DNA of 57,569 bases from Aphanocapsa lilacina HA4352-LM1 (GCA_019359725.1 JAHHGR010000025.1:1-57569); one strand, 5' to 3'. Shown: positions 29,771-39,032, counted from the first letter of the stretch. Notes: generated from the sequence alone by a model not told the origin. Translations and numbers: made by a program.

Positions 29771-30853
29771 ATGTTAGATGTCGCCATCGTTTGCCTTTTC
29801 ATCCTAGCAGGGGCAGGAATCGGCTTTAACAGCATCGCTTTTCTGCCTTCCTCCTGGACGGCAAACGCCGACATCAGCGGTGTGCGTTGGGTGACTTTGG
29901 GGTTTGGTTTTGTCTTCGGCGGCGCCCTCGGGGCCGTCGTGCGCTCCGCCTACCGACGCCTGGAGCGCAACATCCGCGAGATGCCCACCGACGCGCTTTT
30001 GACCCGCTCGGTCGGCCTGGTGGGTGGTCTGTTGCTTGCCAACTTTCTGCTCGGTCCCATCTTTTTGTTTCCGTTTCCCGAGTCGCTCGCATTCATTAAG
30101 TTTCTGGCGTCGATTCTGGCGAGTTTGGTGTTTGCGTACCTGGGGATGACCCTCTCCGACGTGCACGGCCGCACGCTGCTCAGGCGCTTCAACCTCAACA
30201 GCCTCAATGCGGGCTCCGAGTCGGGGCAATTCCAGGGGGACGCCCGCCCCAAAATCGTCGACACTAGCTGCATCATCGACGGCAGGCTCGAAGAGTTGCT
30301 GGGCACCGGATTTCTCGAAGGCTATCTGGTGGTGCCGCGCTTTGTACTCGACGAGTTGCAACTGCTCTCCGACAGCGCCGACGCCGACAAACGCTCCAAG
30401 GGCCGGCGCGGCCTCGACATCCTCAGCCAGTGGCAGTCGGGCTTTGGCGAGCGGCTCATCCTGCACGAACTCGATTACCCAAAACTTGCCACCGTCGACG
30501 CCAAACTGGTGCGCCTCACGCAAGATCTCGAAGGGGCACTCATCACCAACGATTTCAACCTCAACAAGGTGGCCAACCTGCAGGGGCTCACCGTCCTCAA
30601 CGTCAACGATCTGGCCAACGTGCTCAAGCCGCGCCTTTTGCCCGGGGATCTGCTGCAGGTGAAGGTGCTGCGCGAAGGCAAAGAACCCCATCAAGGCATC
30701 GCCTACCTCGAGGACGGCACGATGGTCGTCATCGAAGAAGGCAGCGGCCATATCGGCGAGCAGGCGAGCGTCTCGGTGACCTCGGCTCTGCAGACTTCCG
30801 CCGGCCGCATGATCTTTGCCCGTCTGCAAAACCGGCCTGTGCCCAAGGCGTGA
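29771..30853 (+). CDS. PIN/TRAM-domain membrane protein (YacL-like)
   Basis: 360 aa. Four predicted membrane helices lie at the N-terminus (MLDVAIVCLFILAGAGIGF, then three more up to about residue 125). A PIN nuclease-like domain follows at about 155-280, with acidic residues in IVDTSCIIDGR, LDELQLLSD and LITNDFNLNK. The C-terminal TRAM RNA-binding domain is at about 290-350. The protein is conserved in cyanobacteria, Gram-positives and plastids, probably as a membrane-tethered RNA-processing enzyme. The start ATG at 29771 fits the first helix; longer in-frame extension runs antisense to hemW and is not real. Confidence 0.87.
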   Translation: MLDVAIVCLFILAGAGIGFNSIAFLPSSWTANADISGVRWVTLGFGFVFGGALGAVVRSAYRRLERNIREMPTDALLTRSVGLVGGLLLANFLLGPIFLFPFPESLAFIKFLASILASLVFAYLGMTLSDVHGRTLLRRFNLNSLNAGSESGQFQGDARPKIVDTSCIIDGRLEELLGTGFLEGYLVVPRFVLDELQLLSDSADADKRSKGRRGLDILSQWQSGFGERLILHELDYPKLATVDAKLVRLTQDLEGALITNDFNLNKVANLQGLTVLNVNDLANVLKPRLLPGDLLQVKVLREGKEPHQGIAYLEDGTMVVIEEGSGHIGEQASVSVTSALQTSAGRMIFARLQNRPVPKA

Positions 30854-30961
30854 GCACCAAAGCGGGATAAATCTGTATCAATCATCACGCAAATCGTCCG
30901 ACTTGACGCGCAGCGAGTGCAAGCGTTCGCTTCGCAGGTGTCGAGCCACAGCGGCGATAAG

Positions 30962-30975
30962 CTGCAAATTTGCAG
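30962..30975. promoter_or_regulatory. Perfect 14-bp palindrome upstream of the subtilase gene
   Basis: CTGCAAATTTGCAG is perfectly self-complementary and lies in the 200-bp gap between the PIN/TRAM gene and the subtilase. Its position 79-92 bases before the GTG at 31054 suits an operator for a dimeric regulator. I cannot name the regulator. Confidence 0.4.
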
Positions 30976-31053
30976 TTCATACTTTTTTGCAAGGAAAGAG
31001 CCATATTGGTGCATACGCAATGCACTTTATGGTTCAATTTTTGTGAAGTCCCG

Positions 31054-34000
31054 GTGAGCTTTACTTTGCTACCCCATTTTGCTGTCCAAAGTTTCTGGAT
31101 TACTTCCTTGCGTTTGCAGGCCATCGCTATGTCCCTGGCGCTCAGTGTGCCGTTGACGACGGCGCCGCTATCGGCGGCGGAGCGCCTTCCTGTTGGTTTG
31201 CAAAAGAAGGTGCCGTTTGCCCAGACCCAAAATCCGCTGCGCTCCCCAGCCGCAGGAGCCGTGGTGCCCGCCGACTCTCAGGGGCGGGTGCGCGTGATCG
31301 TCCAGTTTCTCGAGAAACCGACGGTTCGGTTGCGCCCGGGCATCGACTTGCGTAGCGCCGAAGCTGGAGACTATGCCGAGCAACTGGCCGGGCTGCGCGC
31401 TCCAAGGCTGGCGCAAATCGAGCGGCTCGGCGGCCGGGTGCAAAGTGTCCTGTCGAATGTCCTCAACGCCGCGGTCGTCGAGGTGGCCCAAGACCGTCTC
31501 TCCCAGATCCGGCGGTTGGCCGGGGTGAAATCGGTGCGCCCCGCCCGCATCTACCGCCCCGATCAGAGCCCGCCCGGCAGCGTCGGCGAACTGATCGGCA
31601 CCACGGCTTTGCAGCAGGCCGGGATCACCGGCGAGGGCGTGGTGATCGCGGTGGTCGATTCGGGCGTTGATTATACCCACGCGGCCCTTGGAGGTACGGG
31701 CACGGTCGCCGCCTACCAAACGGCTGTGCGTGGTTCGGCTCCCCTCGTCGTCGGCGACGCGCCGGATTTTCCGAACGCCAAGGTGATCGGCGGTTTTGAT
31801 TATCTGGGCGAGACCTGGACCGGTAATGCCGCCGATGCGGGCGGGCTCGCGGTCACCCCCGATCCGGACCCGGTCGACAACAAACAGACGGACACCGATT
31901 TTGCCGGTCACGGCACGGCGGTCTCTTCGGCCTCGGCGGGCCTGCCGCTGCCGGAAAGTGGGCTGGCAGGAGGAACCGCGCCGGGGGCCAAGGTGCTCGC
32001 CTACCGCGGTTGCAGCCGCATCAGCGCCAGCTGCGAAGGCAGCGCTTTGCTCAACTCAATCGAAGCGGCGGTTGCCTTCGATGTCTCCGATGCCTTTCCC
32101 GGCTATCCAAACCCGGTGCGCAAGGTGATCAACCTCTCGCTGGGGGCGGCCTTCTTCGATCCGTCGGTGGACGATCTGTCGGAGGCGGTGCGCAATGCGG
32201 TCGAGGCGGGCGTAGTCGTCGTGGCCTCCGCCGGCAACAGCGGCGATCTGCCTTACGCTACCGGCACCCCCGGTTCGACCGAGACGGTGATTGGGGTAGC
32301 TGCGAGCCTGCCGCCGCTCAACGTCGGACCGGGGCTGGAAGTGCCCAGCCTGGGAGTCACCTATCCACTGGGCACCGCCCAGTTCGGCCCGGCGCTGACG
32401 GAGCCTTTGACCACCACCTTCACACTCGCGGGCAGTGCGGATATCAACCTTGCCTGCAGCAATCCGGCCAACCAGAATCCGCCCGCGCCCGCCGATCCGC
32501 CCATCGCCGATCTGAGCGGCAGCACCGGCATCGCCGATCGCGGCAGTTGCGAATTTTCTGAAAAAGTCTACAACCTCCAGCAGGCGGGAGCGATTGCGGG
32601 TCTCCTCGTCAACAACGCTCCAGGTGTGCTCACCATGGCCCCCGGGGCGGCCGCTTCGCTGGTGAGCATTCCGTCGTTCATCGTCGATCAGGAGCAGGGC
32701 AACACCCTCAAAGCAGCCCTTGCGGGCGATCCCGGCCTCACGGCCACCTTTGTGCCGCAGTTGTCGATCCCCAATCCCAACTTCGATCAGATCGCCGATT
32801 TTTCGTCGCGCGGCCCGAGCCCGGCGCTCAACCGGATCAAACCCGACATCACCGCCCCGACCAACACCTTTGAAGCCAACATCGGCACCGGCGCTCTGGG
32901 AGCGGAATTTGGCGGGACTTCCAACTCCGCTCCGGTGACTTCCGGTGTCGCGGCGCTTGTGCTCTCCAAGCACCCCACCTACACCCCCAATCAGGTCAAA
33001 GCCGCGCTGATGAACAGCGCCAATCCCCAAGTCTTCGCCGACAAGGCGGCGGGGACAGTGGTGCCTATCGCCCGCCAGGGGGCCGGGCGGGTGCAGGCGG
33101 ACCGGGCGGCGAACTTGGAGACCCTCGCCTTCGACGCCGCCGATCCGGCCCAGCCCGCTTCGCTGTCGTTCGGCTACCGGGTCTTCCCCCAGCCTGAGAC
33201 CCTGACGCGGACGGTTGCCGTTCAGAACCTGTCCGCCAGCGCCAAAACCTACAAGCTCGCGATCCAACCGCGCTACCCCGAAGATGCGGGCCAAGGGGTG
33301 AGCTTCCAGGTGCCCGAGACGCTCAGTGTGCCCGCAGGCCAGACGCGCACCTTCCCGGTGAGCGTCAACGTGCAAAGCGATCTGTTGCCCGCGGGCGGCC
33401 TCGATGTGGGCCTCGGGGGCAACGACACCGCCGCCTTCAGCGCCTTCGAGCAGGACGGCTTCATCACCATCGACGGCGGGAGCAACAACACGGTCTCGCT
33501 GCCGTATCTGCTGCTGCCGCGCAAGGGATCGGCGGTGGAGGCCGGCCGCCTTGCAGAATCTCAGGTGGCCCTGGACAATGCGGGCGTCGCGGCCACCACC
33601 GCCCAGGTCTTTAATCTCGTGGGCAGCGACCCGCTGGATCTGCCCGCTCCGGAGCAAGGCGAAAATCTGATCAATACCGACATCAAAGACGTGGGCGTGC
33701 GCTTCTTGCCGGCTGCGGGCGACACCGCCGAGACGGTTGAATTTGCCGTCAGTCTCTATCGCCCTTTTACCAATCCGCGCAATTCGCCGGTGCAAATCGA
33801 TGTCGATGTGACCGGCGACGGTGTTGCCGATTACTTCGTCTTCAACTACGACCTGGAACTGTTGACCGGGGCTACCACCGGCCAGAATGTCACCTATATT
33901 TTGGAGGCGGCGACGGGGCTGCTGCTGGCGGATTTTTACACCCAGATCCACTACAACGCCAGCCAGCTGGTGCTGCCGGTTCTCGCTTCCTCGATCGGGG

Positions 34001-34293
34001 CGACCGCCCAAACCCGTCTGCAGTTGCGGGCGATCACCGGCTCGACGGCTCTGGGCTTTTTTGGGCTCACCGACACGGCGCCGGATGCGGGGCTGTACGC
34101 TTTGACTCCGGGTGCGCGGATCACCGTTGCCGGGGCCACGGCGGTGTCGGTACCGGCGCTTGGCAGTGCGAATGTCGAATTTACCGTCAATCGCGCCAAC
34201 GCCGGGGCTTCACCCTCGGATGCGGGGCTGCTTTTTGTGCTACCGGACAATCCGCTGGGCTCCCAAAGCGCCACTGTGCGGACCGCCCGCTGA
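31054..34293 (+). CDS. Secreted subtilisin-like serine protease (S8) with PA domain
   Basis: About 1079 aa. The catalytic triad is visible: Asp in AVVDSGVDYTHA (about 202), His in DFAGHGTAVSS (about 286) and Ser in FGGTSNSAPVTSG (about 623). A protease-associated (PA) domain is inserted between His and Ser (about 430-570), as in Vpr-type enzymes. An inhibitor-I9-like propeptide (RVRVIVQFLEKPTVRL) precedes the catalytic domain. The C-terminal 400 residues are beta-sandwich modules. The start is uncertain. GTG at 31054 gives a charged n-region before the hydrophobic signal (SLRLQAIAMSLALSVP). ATG at 31129 has a better ribosome site (GCAGG) but no positive charge. Confidence 0.85.
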   Translation: MSFTLLPHFAVQSFWITSLRLQAIAMSLALSVPLTTAPLSAAERLPVGLQKKVPFAQTQNPLRSPAAGAVVPADSQGRVRVIVQFLEKPTVRLRPGIDLRSAEAGDYAEQLAGLRAPRLAQIERLGGRVQSVLSNVLNAAVVEVAQDRLSQIRRLAGVKSVRPARIYRPDQSPPGSVGELIGTTALQQAGITGEGVVIAVVDSGVDYTHAALGGTGTVAAYQTAVRGSAPLVVGDAPDFPNAKVIGGFDYLGETWTGNAADAGGLAVTPDPDPVDNKQTDTDFAGHGTAVSSASAGLPLPESGLAGGTAPGAKVLAYRGCSRISASCEGSALLNSIEAAVAFDVSDAFPGYPNPVRKVINLSLGAAFFDPSVDDLSEAVRNAVEAGVVVVASAGNSGDLPYATGTPGSTETVIGVAASLPPLNVGPGLEVPSLGVTYPLGTAQFGPALTEPLTTTFTLAGSADINLACSNPANQNPPAPADPPIADLSGSTGIADRGSCEFSEKVYNLQQAGAIAGLLVNNAPGVLTMAPGAAASLVSIPSFIVDQEQGNTLKAALAGDPGLTATFVPQLSIPNPNFDQIADFSSRGPSPALNRIKPDITAPTNTFEANIGTGALGAEFGGTSNSAPVTSGVAALVLSKHPTYTPNQVKAALMNSANPQVFADKAAGTVVPIARQGAGRVQADRAANLETLAFDAADPAQPASLSFGYRVFPQPETLTRTVAVQNLSASAKTYKLAIQPRYPEDAGQGVSFQVPETLSVPAGQTRTFPVSVNVQSDLLPAGGLDVGLGGNDTAAFSAFEQDGFITIDGGSNNTVSLPYLLLPRKGSAVEAGRLAESQVALDNAGVAATTAQVFNLVGSDPLDLPAPEQGENLINTDIKDVGVRFLPAAGDTAETVEFAVSLYRPFTNPRNSPVQIDVDVTGDGVADYFVFNYDLELLTGATTGQNVTYILEAATGLLLADFYTQIHYNASQLVLPVLASSIGATAQTRLQLRAITGSTALGFFGLTDTAPDAGLYALTPGARITVAGATAVSVPALGSANVEFTVNRANAGASPSDAGLLFVLPDNPLGSQSATVRTAR

Positions 34294-34408
34294 AAGTAGC
34301 GGCGCGTTTGCTATCTGGCGTTTGGGGTTGCGCGACAGTCTGTGGAAGTGGGTTTGTGCACAGGTACTGGAAGCTGTGGGAAATCTTCTGATGTCCGGCT
34401 GTCCTACT

Positions 34409-35488
34409 CTAAGCAGCAACCTTTGCCGCAATCGCCTCGGCCATCTGGCGGGTGCCCACGGGCGCTACTCCTGCCGGGGCCAGGTCGTAGGTAACCTTCT
34501 GGCCCGCGGCGATCACGTCGGCCACGGCCTGCTCGACCCGCCCGGCCGCCTCCTGCTCCCCCAGGTATCGAAGGAGCAGCGCGCCGCTTAATATCAGTGC
34601 CGAGGGATTGACCTTGTTCTGACCGGCGTAGCGCGGGGCGGAGCCGTGGATCGCCTCGAAGATGGCGTTGCGATCCCCGATATTGGCCCCCGGCGCCACC
34701 CCGAGCCCACCCACCAGCCCGGCGGTCAGATCCGAGACGATATCGCCGTAGAGGTTGGGCAGCACCAGGACATCGAACACTTCTGGCTTCTGGACGAGTT
34801 GCATGCAAAGGTTGTCGACGATCCGATCTTCAAACTCAATATCCGGATACTCCGCAGCTACCTGGCGGGCCGCCTCCAGAAACAGGCCGTCGGTGTGCTT
34901 CAAGATATTCGCCTTGTGCACGGCGGTCACTTTGCGGCGGGCGTTGCAGCGGGCGTACTCGAAGGCGAAGCGGGCAATCCGCTCGCTCGCTTCGCTGGAG
35001 ATCGGTTTGACCGCAAGGCCGGATCCTGGAAAGATCTTTTTGCCGCTCAGACGCATCAGCATCTCGATCGCTTCGACGGCCTTGGGAGAATGTTTTTCAA
35101 ACTCGATGCCGCTGTAGAGATCCTCGGTATTTTCGCGCACGACTACCACGTCGATATGGTCGTAGCGCGAGCGCACCCCGCGCAGGCTGCGGGCCGGGCG
35201 CACGTTGGCGTACAAGTCGAGGGCCTGGCGCAAGGCGACGTTGACCGAACGGATGCCCGAACCTGCCGGAGTGGTGATTGGGCCTTTGATGGCGGCGTCA
35301 CTCGTGCGCACCGCTTCAACCACATCGGCTGGAAGGGGTGTGCCGGACTTCTCCATCACCTCAGCACCGGCATCGACGACCATCCACTCGAAATCGATCC
35401 CGGTGGCGTCGAGTACGATCCGAGCTGCCTGCGTCACTTCCGGGCCGATCCCGTCGCCGCGGATCAGTGTGAGACGGTACTGGGACAC
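34409..35488 (-). CDS. Isocitrate/isopropylmalate dehydrogenase family enzyme, NAD-IDH-like
   Basis: 359 aa, beta-decarboxylating dehydrogenase. The GTG at 35488 has GGGAG seven bases upstream, and the family's [10 protein letters not shown] begins ten residues later; the longer frame to 35578 is not supported. Substrate loop [18 protein letters not shown] and [14 protein letters not shown] match NAD-isocitrate dehydrogenases and homoisocitrate dehydrogenases rather than LeuB. Metal ligands lie in [17 protein letters not shown]. The cofactor loop [17 protein letters not shown] is NAD-like. Cyanobacteria normally rely on a longer NADP-IDH, so this may be a second enzyme. It diverges from the tocopherol operon. 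Confidence 0.8.
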   Translation of the reverse strand: MSQYRLTLIRGDGIGPEVTQAARIVLDATGIDFEWMVVDAGAEVMEKSGTPLPADVVEAVRTSDAAIKGPITTPAGSGIRSVNVALRQALDLYANVRPARSLRGVRSRYDHIDVVVVRENTEDLYSGIEFEKHSPKAVEAIEMLMRLSGKKIFPGSGLAVKPISSEASERIARFAFEYARCNARRKVTAVHKANILKHTDGLFLEAARQVAAEYPDIEFEDRIVDNLCMQLVQKPEVFDVLVLPNLYGDIVSDLTAGLVGGLGVAPGANIGDRNAIFEAIHGSAPRYAGQNKVNPSALILSGALLLRYLGEQEAAGRVEQAVADVIAAGQKVTYDLAPAGVAPVGTRQMAEAIAAKVAA

Positions 35489-35617
35489 GGAGGAACTCCC
35501 GCAATGTACAGAACAGAGAGGAACGCCCCCACACGATACCGCTCCTGAAGATGGCCCGGCAGTCCCAGGGGGCGACATTTTCCAACTCCAGACGGGCGGG
35601 GGGAGGGGACCAGCGTT

Positions 35618-35623
35618 TATAAA
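35618..35623 (+). promoter_or_regulatory. Putative -10 element of tocopherol operon
   Basis: TATAAA at 35618-35623 lies between the divergent dehydrogenase and the tocopherol cyclase. If it is the -10 box, transcription starts near 35630, just past the in-frame ATG at 35629. This supports the ATG at 35665 as the true start of the cyclase. Confidence 0.35.
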
Positions 35624-35664
35624 TTGAAATGTTGGCCGACCTTACCTATACCTTCAGGTGCACC

Positions 35665-36756
35665 ATGCCGCTTCCCGCCGCCCTTCTTACCACCCCCCAC
35701 AGCGGTTATCACTGGCCGGGGTCGCTCTTGTCGTCCCGCAATCGCCGCTTCTTCGAAGGCTGGTATTACCGGGTGAGCCTCGTGGAGGAGGGCGAATCGT
35801 TCGCCTTTATGTACGCAATCGCAGATCCGGTCGGGGGATCGCCCACCAGCGGCGGGTTTGCCCAGGTGCTCGGTCCTGAGGATGGCCGCACCTACCAGCG
35901 CTTTGGCGGCGCGCAGGGCTTCTGGGCGACAACGGACCGCCTGGCCCTCGGCCACTGGCAGGACCCGCCCGGGCCGGCGCGCTATCTGGAGGCGGAGGAT
36001 TTTGATGCGACCGTGCGCCGGGGCTATCAGGCCACCGACAACCTCAACCAGGGCTGTATCGAAGACAAGACAGGCGAGATCACCCGCTGGTGCTACCGGA
36101 TCCGGCCGGTGCACGGTTGGGGAGCACCGGAGCGGCCGATGGCGACGATGGGCTGGCTATCGTACCTGCCGGTGTTCGAACCCGGCTGGCAAATCTTGAT
36201 GGCCGACGGTCTGGCCGAGGGCTGGATCGAGTGGCGAGGAAAGCGCTACACGTTCACAGACGCCCCTGCCTACGGCGAAAAGAACTGGGGCGGAGCCTTT
36301 CCCACCCAGTGGTTCTGGGTGCAGGCCAATGCCTTCGAGGGTGCCCCGGGTGCTGCGTTGGTGGCCGGGGGCGGTCGGCGCGGGGTGCTGTGGTGGGAAG
36401 AATCGGTGGCGATGGTCGGCTTCTACTGGGCCGGGCGATTCTACCGGTTCACGGCGGGGCGGGAAAAGCTCACCTGCACCGTCAACCCCTGGGGCCACTG
36501 GCAGATCGAAGCGCTCTCGGAGCGCCACCGCATCGTGGTGAGCGGCACCGTCGCCCCGGAGGGCGGCATCGAGCTGTTGGCACCGACGGTGAGCGGATCG
36601 CGCTTCGTGTGCCGCGACACACTCAAGGGGGAGGTGCGGGTCCGCCTGGAGCGGCGCTGGGGCGATCGGGCGGTGGTATTCGACGGCCGGACACCTCTGG
36701 GAGGGCTGGAGACCGGCGGCGGTCCGTGGGAAGGTGAGTGGCGTATTTCTTGTTAG
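35665..36756 (+). CDS. Tocopherol cyclase (VTE1/Slr1737 homologue)
   Basis: 363 aa, as long as the Synechocystis enzyme. It closes the chromanol ring of tocopherols. The N-terminal PHSGYHWPGS, FFEGWYYRVSL and FAFMYAIADP blocks are characteristic, as are YGEKNWGGAFPTQWFWVQANAF and the WGHWQIEALSERHR segment later on. The ATG at 35665 (CAGG upstream) is chosen over 35629. It leads a three-gene unit with a gamma-tocopherol methyltransferase and HPPD, which supply the methylation and the homogentisate head group. Confidence 0.88.
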   Translation: MPLPAALLTTPHSGYHWPGSLLSSRNRRFFEGWYYRVSLVEEGESFAFMYAIADPVGGSPTSGGFAQVLGPEDGRTYQRFGGAQGFWATTDRLALGHWQDPPGPARYLEAEDFDATVRRGYQATDNLNQGCIEDKTGEITRWCYRIRPVHGWGAPERPMATMGWLSYLPVFEPGWQILMADGLAEGWIEWRGKRYTFTDAPAYGEKNWGGAFPTQWFWVQANAFEGAPGAALVAGGGRRGVLWWEESVAMVGFYWAGRFYRFTAGREKLTCTVNPWGHWQIEALSERHRIVVSGTVAPEGGIELLAPTVSGSRFVCRDTLKGEVRVRLERRWGDRAVVFDGRTPLGGLETGGGPWEGEWRISC

Positions 36757-36767
36757 ATGAGGCGGCG

Positions 36768-37613
36768 ATGGGCGAGCGAACGGTTCTCAACGAAAATATC
36801 CGGCGGTTCTACGACGTGTCCTCCGGGTTGTGGGAGGAAGTCTGGGGCGAGCACATGCACCACGGCCATTGGGAAGTGGGGGAGGAGGACAAAGATCGCC
36901 GCGTTGCCCAGGTGGATCTGGTCGTGCGTCTGCTCGACTGGGCGGGGATCGACCGGGCCGGGTCGATCGTCGATGTCGGCTGCGGCATCGGCGGCAGCAG
37001 TCTGTTTCTGGCGGAGCGCTTCGGCGCCCGGGTGGAGGGGATCACCCTCAGCCCCGTGCAGTGCCGACGTGCCCGCGAGCGCGCCTGCGAGCACCATCTG
37101 GAGGAGCGGGTGCACTTTCAGGTGGCCGACGCCCACCGGATGCCCTTCGCCGACGGCCGGTTCGACTTGGTCTGGTCGCTCGAAAGCGGTGAGCACATGG
37201 CTGATAAGGCCCAATTTTTGCGCGAATGCCACCGGGTGCTCAGGCCCGGCGGCCGGCTGGTGTTTGTGACCTGGTGCTGTCGCCGGGGCGCCTTGGACGC
37301 GCGGGATCAAAAATGGCTGGAGGCTATCTACCGGATCTACCACCTGCCCTACATCCTCTCGATCGAGAGCTACGCGCAGTTGCTCAGTGAGACGGGGTTC
37401 TCAGGCATCCGCACCACCGACTGGTCTGACCGGGTGGCCCGCTTCTGGTCGCTGGTGATCGATTCGGCCCTCGAACCGGCGGTGCTGTGGAAGGTGATCG
37501 CCCAGGGACCGACGGTGATCAAAGGCGCGCTCGCCATGCAGTTGATGCGGCGCAGCTACGCGCGGGGGCTGGTGCGCTTCGGCGTGTTCGCGGCCTACAA
37601 GGCGGAGGGATAA
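36768..37613 (+). CDS. Gamma-tocopherol methyltransferase (VTE4-like)
   Basis: 281 aa, SAM-dependent methyltransferase that converts gamma- to alpha-tocopherol. SAM motif I VDVGCGIGGSSLFLAERFG is at about residues 68-86. The N-terminal FYDVSSGLWEEVWGEHMHHG is the tocopherol methyltransferase signature. The ATG at 36768 (GAGG upstream) is preferred over a GTG at 36738 that lies inside the cyclase gene. Its stop overlaps the HPPD start as TAATG. The paralogous MPBQ methyltransferase activity cannot be fully excluded. Confidence 0.85.
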   Translation: MGERTVLNENIRRFYDVSSGLWEEVWGEHMHHGHWEVGEEDKDRRVAQVDLVVRLLDWAGIDRAGSIVDVGCGIGGSSLFLAERFGARVEGITLSPVQCRRARERACEHHLEERVHFQVADAHRMPFADGRFDLVWSLESGEHMADKAQFLRECHRVLRPGGRLVFVTWCCRRGALDARDQKWLEAIYRIYHLPYILSIESYAQLLSETGFSGIRTTDWSDRVARFWSLVIDSALEPAVLWKVIAQGPTVIKGALAMQLMRRSYARGLVRFGVFAAYKAEG

Positions 37614-38647
37614 TGCTGCTGGGGTTCGCCTGGGTGGAGTTGTTCGTCGAGTCGGTGCAGGCGAGCGCCGATCGCCTGTGCACCCAGATGGGCTTTACCC
37701 CGGTGGGCCGCTTCGAAGATTGCGATACTTTCAGTCTCGCGATACGCCATGGCGGTGTGCTGCTGGTGATGAGCGAGGCGCTGGGAGCGACCGGTCCGGT
37801 GCAGCGGTACCTCGATGGCCATCCCCAGGGGATCGCCGATGTCGCTTTTTGGACGGAGGTGCTTCCCGGTGGCCCCGGCATGCTCGCCGGTCGCCTGCCC
37901 ACCACCGGACAAATCGTGGGGCCGGCGGGGATCACCCATACGTTCGCGCCTCCCCAGCCGGGCAATTTGCCGCCGGGTTTTATTCCCCTGCCGGGGGCGG
38001 TGCCGCGCCGCGACCTCGCTGCGATCGACCACGTCGTGCTCAATCTCGGCACAGAAGCCTTCGAGCCTGCCATCCACTGGTACCAGCAGGTGCTTGGGCT
38101 CGAAGCGCGCCGCTACTTTGAAATTTCTACCCCCCGCTCGGCCCTCAAAAGCTGGGTACTCACCGACGCTGCCCATCGCGTGCGCCTGCCGCTAAATGCC
38201 CCGCTGACCGCCAACTCCCAGGTGAGCGAATTTCTGGAGGCCAACGGTGGCCCGGGAGTGCAGCATATTGCCCTGCGCACGACGAATATTGCCCACACAG
38301 TCGACCACCTGCGCACCCTGGGGGTGGAATTTCTCGACTCCCCGGCCGCCTACTTCGAGCGCCTCGGCGATCGCGTCGATCTGGCCGATCTGGACATGGA
38401 GACCTTGCGCCGATTGCACATCCTCGTCGACCAGGACGAAAGCGAAGGACGAATCTTGCAAATATTTACCCGACCGCTGTTCGCGGAGCCGACCTTGTTC
38501 TTCGAATTTATCGAGCGCCAGGGAACAGCCCTCGGCTTCGGCGAAGGCAACTTTCAGTCGCTTTTTGAAGCGATCGAACGGGAGCAGCAGTCGCGCGGCA
38601 CCCTGGAGGCAGAGCGCAAACCCGCCTTCCTGCAGGATGCGCTATAG
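37613..38647 (+). CDS. hppD: 4-hydroxyphenylpyruvate dioxygenase
   Basis: 344 aa, close to cyanobacterial HPPD length. Converts 4-hydroxyphenylpyruvate to homogentisate, the tocopherol head-group precursor. The iron ligands can be read: His in IDHVVLN (about 140), His in VQHIALR (about 218) and Glu in FFEFIERQG (about 298). GFGEGNFQSLFEAIEREQ closes the active site. The ATG shares a base with the methyltransferase stop (TAATG) and GGAGG precedes it. It is the last gene of the tocopherol unit. Confidence 0.93.
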   Translation: MLLGFAWVELFVESVQASADRLCTQMGFTPVGRFEDCDTFSLAIRHGGVLLVMSEALGATGPVQRYLDGHPQGIADVAFWTEVLPGGPGMLAGRLPTTGQIVGPAGITHTFAPPQPGNLPPGFIPLPGAVPRRDLAAIDHVVLNLGTEAFEPAIHWYQQVLGLEARRYFEISTPRSALKSWVLTDAAHRVRLPLNAPLTANSQVSEFLEANGGPGVQHIALRTTNIAHTVDHLRTLGVEFLDSPAAYFERLGDRVDLADLDMETLRRLHILVDQDESEGRILQIFTRPLFAEPTLFFEFIERQGTALGFGEGNFQSLFEAIEREQQSRGTLEAERKPAFLQDAL

Positions 38648-38682
38648 CCGCTAGACAATCTAGCCAAAAAGATAGCTTGGCA

Positions 38683-38820
38683 ATGCAATGGCAACGGGCT
38701 GACGCGAAAAACAGATTTAGCGACCTCGTGGAGCGCGTTACGGGAAAGTCCTCAAACACGATTGGCAAGATTTTCAAGGGGATCGGATTGCTCCCGCCGG
38801 GCACAAAAAACAAGAGTTGA
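38683..38820 (+). pseudogene. Decayed Phd/YefM-type antitoxin
   Basis: An ATG at 38683 opens MQWQRADAKNRFSDLVERV, the N-terminal DNA-binding start of Phd/YefM antitoxins (typical form MQWQLQDAKNRFSELVDRA). After about 22 residues the match is lost, and the frame ends at a TGA at 38818 after 45 residues. The remaining part of the antitoxin and the first two thirds of its toxin partner appear deleted. Confidence 0.6.
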
Positions 38821-38886
38821 ACCATTGGCTGCTGGGCCTGCAGGTGCAGTTTGCAGGGGGTAAGAGCGTCGCTGCCGCTACACAAG

Positions 38887-39021
38887 CTGGAATCCCTGTG
38901 CCGACGGATCGCCGCGACCGCCGCCCGTCACGGTCTAGCGGTTGCCACGCGCAATGTGCGCCACTTTCACAGATTCGGGGCAAGCGTTGTCAACCCCTGG
39001 GACGGCCAAAATGCCCCGTAA
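38887..39021 (+). pseudogene. VapC (PIN) toxin, C-terminal remnant
   Basis: An open frame of 44 codons ending at TAA 39019-39021 reads RRIAATAARHGLAVATRNVR and then GASVVNPWDGQ. This is the C-terminal end of VapC-family PIN ribonucleases (typical: IAATALAHGLTLVTRN, then VNPW). There is no start for the N-terminal half, and the conserved acidic residue before IAATA is missing. It sits 66 bp downstream of the antitoxin remnant on the same strand. Confidence 0.65.
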
Positions 39022-39032
39022 ATGCGGGTCCA

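Noticed and set aside
29804..30829. 341-codon minus-strand frame
   Set aside because: Antisense to the PIN/TRAM gene, with low-complexity His/Gln/Arg content.
32056..34011. 651-codon minus-strand frame
   Set aside because: Antisense to the subtilase with its catalytic triad; the composition is a GC-rich shadow.
34646..35548. 300-codon plus-strand frame
   Set aside because: Antisense to the isocitrate-dehydrogenase-like gene.
38651..38663. CTAGA-CAA-TCTAG after HPPD as terminator
   Set aside because: The stem has only five bases and there is no T-run.
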